Source: Halorubrum sp. F4 (GTDB lineage Archaea; Halobacteriota; Halobacteria; Halobacteriales; Haloferacaceae). From it: a stretch of DNA of 57,423 nt. The translations under genes and the position numbers were made by a program. The first letter of the stretch is position 1. Each line of letters starts with the position of its first letter. The notes below the pieces were generated by a model that had not been told where the DNA came from, did no database searches, and saw only the letters and a list, made by a program, of their open reading frames with translations. Below, piece after piece: positions 51,655 to 57,423 of this stretch. Location: the NCBI RefSeq assembly GCF_027257195.1, contig NZ_JAPDFS010000004.1, forward strand, positions 146,270-203,692, written 5' to 3'.

Positions 51655-52067
51655 TGGGTGCGGATTCCGCCGGGAACGGTACCGGGAGCGGCGACGGGGG
51701 CCACCCGATCGACGGGACGGCGCTCCTGAAGGCCGCGGCGCTCGCGAGCGTCCCCGCCGATCGACTCCCGACGCTCCTCGCGCGCGTCCAGACCGATCTC
51801 GGGTCGCAGCTTGACGACTACCGGCGGCGCTACGAGCGGATCGAGGCGGCCCCCGACCGCGAGACGTTCCTCGTCGAGCCCGACCACTGGGACGGGATCG
51901 GCGCGCGTCTGGGCCTGTCGTCCCGCGAGCGCGACGCGGTCGCCCGCACACACGAGACCGCGGTCGAGCGGTGGGGGTCGACGACGGACCGACGCGCGGA
52001 GTTCGAGGCCGCCCTCGAGATCCGGTCGGCGGTCGTGATCGGGACCGGGAACGCGGAGGAGGAATGA
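51654..52067 (+). CDS. Small haloarchaeal hypothetical protein
   Basis: A 137-residue protein starting at ATG 51654, which shares the A of the previous stop (TGATG). A Gly/Asp-rich 20-residue lead is followed by LLKAAALASVPADRLPTLLA, RVQTDLGSQLDDYRRRYERI, FLVEPDHWDGIGARLGLS and FEAALEIRSAVVIGTGN. Mostly helical, no family recognised. Coupling to the MoaD-like gene suggests a shared function. Confidence 0.75.
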   Translation: MGADSAGNGTGSGDGGHPIDGTALLKAAALASVPADRLPTLLARVQTDLGSQLDDYRRRYERIEAAPDRETFLVEPDHWDGIGARLGLSSRERDAVARTHETAVERWGSTTDRRAEFEAALEIRSAVVIGTGNAEEE

Positions 52068-52116
52068 GCCCTCCCCCACCGACGGACCTTTCTCGCCCGC
52101 GCGAGGACGGATCGGC

Positions 52117-52845
52117 ATGCGACTCGCTCGTCTGCTGACGCCCGAGGGCCCGGTTGCCGGTCGATACGACGACGGAACCGTCATCGCCGAGGACGGTCGA
52201 TACGAGGTCGGCCGCGACGGCCGGCTTCTCCCGCCGTGTGAACCCAGCGCGCTCTACTGCGTCGGTCGGAACTACGCGGAGACGCTCGATCAGATGGAGT
52301 ACGAGCGACCCGAGGAACCGGACTTCTTCATCAAGCCGCCGACGAGTCTCCTCGCACACGGTCGGTCGGTTCGCTACCCCGAGTGGACCGACGAGCTGAC
52401 CTACGCCGGCGAGCTCGTCGCCGTGATCGACGAGCGGTGTCGCGACCTCGAGCCCGAGGACGTGCCCGAGGCCATCCGCGGATACACGGTGATGAACGAC
52501 CTCGACGGGCTCGACCAGCAGGGGCGGACCGCGCGGAAGGCGTTCGACGGCTCCGCACCGCTCGGTCCCTGGATCGAGACTGACGTCGACCCGACCGCGA
52601 TCGACGTGACCACCACGGTCGGCGGCGAGCGCCGACAGGACGCGAACACCGAACTCATGCTGTTCGATCCGTACGAGGTCGTCTCGTATCTCTCCCGGCG
52701 GTTCACCTTCCGTCCGGGCGACTGTATCGCGTTCGGAAGCCCCGCGAACCCCGGGCTCGTCGAGCCGGGCGAGCGCGTCGAGATAACCTACGAGGGCGTC
52801 GGAACGCTCTCGAATCGGGTCGTGGCCGGGTCGAACTCGACGTAG
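52117..52845 (+). CDS. Fumarylacetoacetate-hydrolase-family protein
   Basis: A 242-residue FAH-fold protein: ALYCVGRNYAETLDQMEYER, DFFIKPPTSLLAHGRSVRYP, LTYAGELVAVIDERCRDLEP (metal-ligand Glu), YTVMNDLDGLDQQGRTARKA, APLGPWIETDVDPTAIDVTT and GDCIAFGSPANPGLVEPGER. The family hydrolyses or decarboxylates beta-diketo acids, oxaloacetate and similar ring-cleavage products. TATA-like cctttctcg (about 52086-52094) is about 27 nt upstream. Confidence 0.9.
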   Translation: MRLARLLTPEGPVAGRYDDGTVIAEDGRYEVGRDGRLLPPCEPSALYCVGRNYAETLDQMEYERPEEPDFFIKPPTSLLAHGRSVRYPEWTDELTYAGELVAVIDERCRDLEPEDVPEAIRGYTVMNDLDGLDQQGRTARKAFDGSAPLGPWIETDVDPTAIDVTTTVGGERRQDANTELMLFDPYEVVSYLSRRFTFRPGDCIAFGSPANPGLVEPGERVEITYEGVGTLSNRVVAGSNST

Positions 52846-52899
52846 GGGCTCCTCCGATCGCGTCAAACACCTCCGAGCGCGTCAAATCCCTCCGAACGA

Positions 52900-54105
52900 T
52901 CACATCGGCTGACGCTCGCCGTAGGTGAGCGTCCGCCAGAGCCACTCGACGGGACCGAACCGGTACCGCCGGAGCCACATCACCGACAGGAGCACCTGTA
53001 TCGCCCAGAAGGCGACGACCATCCCGAGCGCCTCGACGCGAGGGACGGAGCCGAAGAGCCCGAGCCCGTGGCCGTAGAAGACGGTCGTCGCGACCACCGT
53101 CTGGAGCAGGTAGTTGGTGAACGCGGTCCGGCCGACCGCCGCGAACGCCCGCGTGGCCGGGCCCTCCGGCCGCCACCGTGCGTAGAGAGTGACGATCCCG
53201 ACGTAGCCGCCGGCGACGAGGAGGCTGCCGACGTAGTTGAACTGTCGCCAGAACAGGGCCGCGGCCGCGCTCCAGTCGTTGGCCTCGATGTACCAGACGC
53301 CCGCGAGGACGATCCCGACGCCGACGAGGCCGCCCGTGACGAGCCGGCGGTAGAACGCCGAGGAGCGCTCGCCGGTCAACACGCCCCACTTGTACAACGA
53401 CATCCCGAGCAGGACGGTGCCGCCGACCCGCCAGAACGTCCCGCCGAGGAAGCCGACGGTCTGTCGCTCGAACGCGGTGGGTGCGCGGTGGTCGAACTGG
53501 GCGACCCAGCCGCTCCGGTAGGTCTCGACCTCGGCGCGGAGCGCGGACTCGGCGGGTGCCCACTGCCCCGCGATCGCCTCGCCACCGACGGTGAGGCCGG
53601 CGAACACCTCCAGCAGGGGCGTGACGAGCAGGAAGACCAGTGCGAGTCCGGCGAGCGCCCGCGGCTCCCAGTCGTACGCGAAGACGAGCGCCAGCCCGCA
53701 GAAGCCGTAGGCGACGAGGATGTCCCCGTACCAGAGCAGGTACGCGTGTGCCAGACCGATGGCGATCAGCCAGGCGGTCCGCCGGTAGTGAAGCGGCATG
53801 GCGGGCTGGTCCTTCCGCTCCTTGCTCTCGATGAAGAGGACCATTCCCGCCCCGAACAGCGCCGAGAAGAGGGTGATGAACTTCTGTTCGGCGAGGACGT
53901 GGCCGACGAGCCACGCCCAGTAGTTCGCCCCGGTGAAGTCGCCGAAGACGGTGGGATTGAGAAGCGTCGTCTCGGGCATCGAGAAGACCCGAACGTTGAT
54001 CACGAGAATGCCGAGGACGGCCACGCCGCGGAGCGCGTCGAGGCTGACGATGCGTTCGGAGGGCGGCGTCGGTCCGGGCGAGTCGCTCACGATACGCGGG
54101 TCCAC
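52900..54105 (-). CDS. DUF418-domain membrane protein
   Basis: A 401-residue, multi-helix protein. The N-terminal RIVSLDALRGVAVLGILVIN is typical; FITLFSALFGAGMVLFIESK and AFAAVGRTAFTNYLLQTVVA mark DUF418; the end WLRRYRFGPVEWLWRTLTYG is its hallmark. DUF418 proteins resemble heparan-alpha-glucosaminide acetyltransferases and are often linked to membrane acyl transfer. The start is GTG 54105; a GTG five codons on (54090) is about 31 nt from TATA-like cctattcg and may be the real one. Confidence 0.9.
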   Translation of the reverse strand: MDPRIVSDSPGPTPPSERIVSLDALRGVAVLGILVINVRVFSMPETTLLNPTVFGDFTGANYWAWLVGHVLAEQKFITLFSALFGAGMVLFIESKERKDQPAMPLHYRRTAWLIAIGLAHAYLLWYGDILVAYGFCGLALVFAYDWEPRALAGLALVFLLVTPLLEVFAGLTVGGEAIAGQWAPAESALRAEVETYRSGWVAQFDHRAPTAFERQTVGFLGGTFWRVGGTVLLGMSLYKWGVLTGERSSAFYRRLVTGGLVGVGIVLAGVWYIEANDWSAAAALFWRQFNYVGSLLVAGGYVGIVTLYARWRPEGPATRAFAAVGRTAFTNYLLQTVVATTVFYGHGLGLFGSVPRVEALGMVVAFWAIQVLLSVMWLRRYRFGPVEWLWRTLTYGERQPM

Positions 54106-54163
54106 GGACTACAGCGACGAATAGGTTCGTGATCCGGTCGGAAGCCGGCCTTCCGCGCCGCGT

Positions 54164-55228
54164 TCAATCGAGTCGGACCGCGCGGCCGGTCTCGGAGGAC
54201 CGGTAGATGGCGTCGATCACGCGTTGAACGGCCAGCCCCTCCTCGACCGTGTTGATAGCGGGGGGTTCGTCCGCCGCGACGGCCTCGAGGAAGACGTCCT
54301 GTTCGGCCCCGTGGCTGTTGTCGTCGCGGGTCTCCACTTCGGTGTCCGAGAGGTGGTGTCCGCCGCCGACGCTCGCCTCGTGGAGCGTGAGTTCGTCCCG
54401 GCCGCGGTCGAACGTCGCGCCCGCCTCGCTGCCTCGGATCACGAACTCGTCCGTCGTCGGTCGGTTCGTCGCCCACGCGACCTCCAGTGAGACGGTGCTA
54501 CCGTCGGCTCCCCGAACGAACGCCGAGGCGGAGTCGTCGACGTCGAACCCCTCGGGTCCCTCGTCTTCCCCCCACGTGTCGATGTACGCGTAGTCGTCGC
54601 GACCGCCGAACTCCGAGCGCGTCTCGCCGGTGACCTCGACGATCTCGGGGTGGTCGAGGAAGTACAGCGCCAGGTCGATGGCGTGGACGCCGATGTCGAT
54701 GAGCGCGCCGCCGCCGGCGACCGCCTTCGAGGTGAACCAGGAGCCGCGACCCGGCACGCCCCGACGCCGGACGTAGTTCGCCTCGACGTGTTTCGTCTCG
54801 CCGAAGCGCCCCTCGTCCTGGTAGTGTTTGATCACCTGTACCGGCCTCCGGAACCGGTTGTTGAACCCGACCATACAGAACCCCTCCGCGTTGGCCGCCG
54901 CCTCGGCGATGCGCTCCGCGCTCTCGAGGGTGTGTGCGAGCGGCTTCTCCAGGAGCACGTCGAGGCCGGCCTCCAGCGCCCCCGTCGCGTACTCCTCGTG
55001 GAACCGGTTCGGCGTGGTGATCAGGACGGCCTCGCAGTCGTCGTAGAGGTCCTCCGGGTCCTCGTAGGCGTGAACCCCGAACTCCTCGTGGAAGCGGCGT
55101 CGGGCGTCCGCGTCGATGTCCATCCCGCCGACGAGGTTCGCGTCCCGGTCGAGGAACTGTCTCGCGTGGTGGGTGCCGATCCCGCCGAGGCCGACGATCC
55201 CGACGGCGACGTCGTTGGCGCTGGTCAT
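54164..55228 (-). CDS. Gfo/Idh/MocA-family oxidoreductase
   Basis: A 354-residue NAD(P)-dependent oxidoreductase: AVGIVGLGGIGTHHARQFLD (Rossmann), LITTPNRFHEEYATGALEAG, LDVLLEKPLAHTLESAERIA (EKP catalytic lysine), GFNNRFRRPVQVIKHYQDEG and GGGALIDIGVHAIDLALYFL. It oxidises or reduces a sugar or inositol-like substrate. ATG 55228 is 26 nt from TATA-like tcttaacaac (about 55248-55257). GATTCAC occurs twice around the promoter (about 55230 and 55256), with a small dyad ACAAC/GTTGT between; a candidate regulatory site. Confidence 0.93.
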   Translation of the reverse strand: MTSANDVAVGIVGLGGIGTHHARQFLDRDANLVGGMDIDADARRRFHEEFGVHAYEDPEDLYDDCEAVLITTPNRFHEEYATGALEAGLDVLLEKPLAHTLESAERIAEAAANAEGFCMVGFNNRFRRPVQVIKHYQDEGRFGETKHVEANYVRRRGVPGRGSWFTSKAVAGGGALIDIGVHAIDLALYFLDHPEIVEVTGETRSEFGGRDDYAYIDTWGEDEGPEGFDVDDSASAFVRGADGSTVSLEVAWATNRPTTDEFVIRGSEAGATFDRGRDELTLHEASVGGGHHLSDTEVETRDDNSHGAEQDVFLEAVAADEPPAINTVEEGLAVQRVIDAIYRSSETGRAVRLD

Positions 55229-55282
55229 GTCTCGAGATTCACAACGGGTGTTGTTAAGATTCACGCTCCATCGAGAAACGGG

Positions 55283-57175
55283 TCATTCCGCGACGTTCGT
55301 CTCCCGAACCCGGACGCCCTTGCGTGCGAGGTGGCGCATCTGTCGCTGGGCGAACTCCTCCTCGCTCGTCCCGCGGGTCGCGAGCACGTACACGAGCGCC
55401 GAGCCCGCGGGGCGCATCGTCCGTCCCGCGCGCTGTGAGCCCTGCCGACGGGAGCCGCCGAGACCGCTCGCGACGACCGCGAGCTCCGCGTTCGGCAGGT
55501 CGATCCCCTCGTCGCCGACCCGGGAGACGACGAGCGTGTCGAGGTCGCTCTCCTCGTCTCGGAACCGCCGAAACAGCTCCGCGCGCTCGTGATGGGGAGT
55601 CTCCCCGCTGATGAAGGGCGCGTCGATGGCCTCGGCGATCGCCTCGCCGTGGTCGAGGTACTCGATGAACACGAGCGCCTTCCTGTCGCGGTGGGCCGCG
55701 AGCAGGTAGCGGACCTCCTCGACCTTCGCCGGGTTCTCCGCCGCGAGCCGCCGACGCTCCCGGCCGTCCGCGCTGGCGTACTCGTTCCGGGCCAGCTCCT
55801 CGCGCCAGGGGACGTACCGGATCTCGACTTCCGGCTCCTGGACGAACCCCGCCTCGAACAGCGCGTCCCAGTCGGCCCCGATCGGCCCGCCGATCAGGGT
55901 GTAGATCTCCTCCTCGCTGCCCGTCTCGCGGACCGGCGTCGCCGAGAGGCCGAGCCGGTGTTTGCTCTGGAGCTCGGCGGTCCGGGAGTACACCGGCGCG
56001 GTGACGTGGTGCGCCTCGTCGAAGCAGATCAGTCCCCACTCCCTCGAGTCGAACAGACCCCGGTGTCGGTCCATCCCCGCGATCTGGTAGGTCGCGATCG
56101 TGACCGGTCGGATCTCCTTTTCGCCGCCGTGGTACAGCCCCACGTCGGCGGGGTCGACCGTCGAGTGAGCGAGGAGCTCCTCACGCCACTGTCCGGCGAG
56201 CTCGCGGGACGGGACCAGGATCAGGGTCTCGCCGCCCACGGCCGCGATCGTCGCGATGGCGGCGACCGTCTTGCCCGACCCCGGCGGCCCGACGTACACC
56301 CCCGACCGCGACTCGAGGAACGTCTCGACCCACGTCTCCTGGTAGTTCCGGAGATCGGTCGTGAGGTCGACGTCGACCGGGTCGCCCGTCTCGAGGTCGC
56401 GGTCGTCCTCGACCGGGTAGCCCGCGTCGTACAGCGCGCGCTTGACGCTCGCGACGGCGTCCTCGTTCACCCACGCCTCCGTCTCGGAGATCGGCGCGCG
56501 GAGCTGGCCGTCCTCGAGATGGTTCTCGGCGACGTTGCCCATCAGGCTCTCGTTGGCGGCCTCCAGGACGACGTAGCCGTCCTCGTGGGTGTACAATCTA
56601 AAGCGGTGCGCGCGCCGCCACTGGTCGCGGATCCACTCCTCGAGGTGCTCGAACCGACGCGGAAGGACGGACCGCAGGCTCGCGATCAGCGCGTCGGCGT
56701 CCTCGAACGGCGCGGCCCACACGTCCTCCTGGCGGATCCGGTAGAGGTACCCCCGCGTGCCGGGGTCGGTGCCGGTCGTGTCGACGAGGTACGCGAACTG
56801 CGAGAGCCGCGCCCGGGTGAACTGCGTCGGCCGGTCGACGACGATCTCCCGGCGGCTCGGGAAGGCGACCACGCGCTCGCGGGACGCCAGCGCGCCCCAG
56901 TCGCTCGGGTAGAAGACGACGGGGTCGCTCTCGACGTCGAGGCGGTCCACGTCGCCGCGCTCGACGAGGTCGGCAAGGGCGTCGCGGGCGGCGGCCTGCG
57001 TCGTCCCCAGCCGGCGCGCGACCTCGCTGGCAGTTGCGATCGGGCGTTTTTGAGCCTCGAGCGCCTCGTGAAAGCGGTCGATCGGGATCTCGACAGAAGC
57101 CGTATCAGCGTCGTCGCTGGCGGCCGTGTCGGAGTCGTTGCCGGCGGCGGGATCGCCGGTGTCGTCGGTCATCAC
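55283..57175 (-). CDS. XPB/Rad25-type DEAD/DEAH helicase
   Basis: A 630-residue SF2 helicase. The N-terminal part has a winged-helix-like segment (SEVARRLGTTQAAARDALAD) and a damage-recognition-like domain. Walker A GVYVGPPGSGKTVAAIATI is near residue 301; motif II WGLICFDEAHHVTAPVYSRT near 388; LGLSATPVRETGSEEEIYTL (motif III); LDTLVVSRVGDEGIDLPNAE and GGSRRQGSQRAGRTMRPAG (motifs V, VI). Archaeal XPB works with nucleases such as Bax1 in nucleotide-excision repair; no partner is adjacent. The first two codons are ATG-ATG; 57172 is an equal start. Confidence 0.93.
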   Translation of the reverse strand: MMTDDTGDPAAGNDSDTAASDDADTASVEIPIDRFHEALEAQKRPIATASEVARRLGTTQAAARDALADLVERGDVDRLDVESDPVVFYPSDWGALASRERVVAFPSRREIVVDRPTQFTRARLSQFAYLVDTTGTDPGTRGYLYRIRQEDVWAAPFEDADALIASLRSVLPRRFEHLEEWIRDQWRRAHRFRLYTHEDGYVVLEAANESLMGNVAENHLEDGQLRAPISETEAWVNEDAVASVKRALYDAGYPVEDDRDLETGDPVDVDLTTDLRNYQETWVETFLESRSGVYVGPPGSGKTVAAIATIAAVGGETLILVPSRELAGQWREELLAHSTVDPADVGLYHGGEKEIRPVTIATYQIAGMDRHRGLFDSREWGLICFDEAHHVTAPVYSRTAELQSKHRLGLSATPVRETGSEEEIYTLIGGPIGADWDALFEAGFVQEPEVEIRYVPWREELARNEYASADGRERRRLAAENPAKVEEVRYLLAAHRDRKALVFIEYLDHGEAIAEAIDAPFISGETPHHERAELFRRFRDEESDLDTLVVSRVGDEGIDLPNAELAVVASGLGGSRRQGSQRAGRTMRPAGSALVYVLATRGTSEEEFAQRQMRHLARKGVRVRETNVAE

Positions 57176-57265
57176 TCCCGGTTCGGCCGCGACGCGGAAA
57201 TGGGTAGCGTCCGCGGGCGATCAGGAGGACGGTATTGCGGTAAACACGTCCAAAGCCTTAGCCAC

Positions 57266-57315
57266 GAGGCGCTCCGCGCCTCTGGCAGTCGGCGACAGCA
57301 CCGTCGGCGACTGCC
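57266..57315. repeat. Adjacent perfect hairpins near the right edge
   Basis: GAGGCGC-TCC-GCGCCTC (57266-57282) is followed by GGCAGTCG (57284-57291) pairing with CGACTGCC (57308-57315). They lie in the 248-nt gene-free stretch after the XPB gene start, which otherwise holds its promoter and a C-rich segment. Comparable to the 881-1034 array. Confidence 0.65.
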
Positions 57316-57367
57316 CCTTCCAGTCCACCCGCCCCGCACCTCACGCCTCCCCAGCCTCGTCGGGGCG

Positions 57368-57423
<56 letters not shown>

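Overview
The window is high-GC archaeal DNA from a halophilic archaeon (class Halobacteria, possibly near Halorubrum; the genus is a guess). Support comes from strongly acidic, Asp/Glu-rich proteins, haloarchaeal TATA-like elements about 26-30 nt before many start codons (leaderless transcripts), 4-nt ATGA/GTGA gene overlaps, and archaeal genes: deoxyhypusine synthase, archaeosine synthase ArcS, archaeal LSm with L37e, RNase J, a prenyl diphosphate synthase, a SAMP1-like ubiquitin-fold protein, L11, an XPB-type helicase and methenyl-tetrahydromethanopterin cyclohydrolase.

Layout. 1-1.1 kb: PIN-toxin/antitoxin pair followed by a stack of perfect hairpins. 1.1-13.4 kb: VOC protein; a coupled sulfatase-fold/GtrA/VTT envelope cassette; UspA; HerA-type ATPase; PfkB sugar kinase; flavin oxidoreductase; L11; MFS exporter with a TetR regulator whose operator touches its own start codon; cold-shock protein. 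13.6-17.2 kb: sdhCDBA. 17.2-24.3 kb: small winged-helix regulator with operator-like repeats around its TATA box; variant family-4 uracil-DNA glycosylase; potassium-channel/TrkA-C module; SAMP1-like protein; deoxyhypusine synthase; ribbon-helix-helix regulator with a small membrane protein. 24.3-36.4 kb: mostly conserved core genes (lsm-rpl37e, rnj-idsA, arcS, a PhoU/TrkA-C protein, mch, an aminotransferase, an eIF2B-family protein). 36.4-45 kb: catabolic and detoxification genes (MhqO/MhqD-like pair, S15-type hydrolase, YtcJ-like amidohydrolase, methylmalonate-semialdehyde dehydrogenase). 45-50.9 kb: an accessory island with a MOT1 molybdate transporter, a frameshifted arsenate-reductase-like relic, an MFS transporter, chromate transporter ChrA, an uncharacterised acidic protein and a DUF892 ferritin-like protein, ending in what may be a decayed Orc1/Cdc6-type replication origin. 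51-57.2 kb: an unusual MoaD-like protein with two diglycines, a small hypothetical, a FAH-family hydrolase, a DUF418 membrane protein, a Gfo/Idh/MocA oxidoreductase and an XPB helicase. The right end is another hairpin array followed by an implausible poly-C run that looks like a sequencing or assembly artefact.

Connections. Three regulator genes (TetR, winged helix, ribbon-helix-helix) each have symmetric or helically phased repeats at their own TATA/start region, which suggests autoregulation. Potassium homeostasis appears twice (18.4-22.4 kb and 30.9-32.1 kb). Ubiquitin-like/sulfur-carrier biology also appears twice (22.4 and 51.0 kb), and a molybdate transporter lies 5 kb from the second. 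No rRNA, tRNA, CRISPR array, intact insertion sequence or intact replication initiator was recognised. All functions are from reading motifs by eye; no database search was run.
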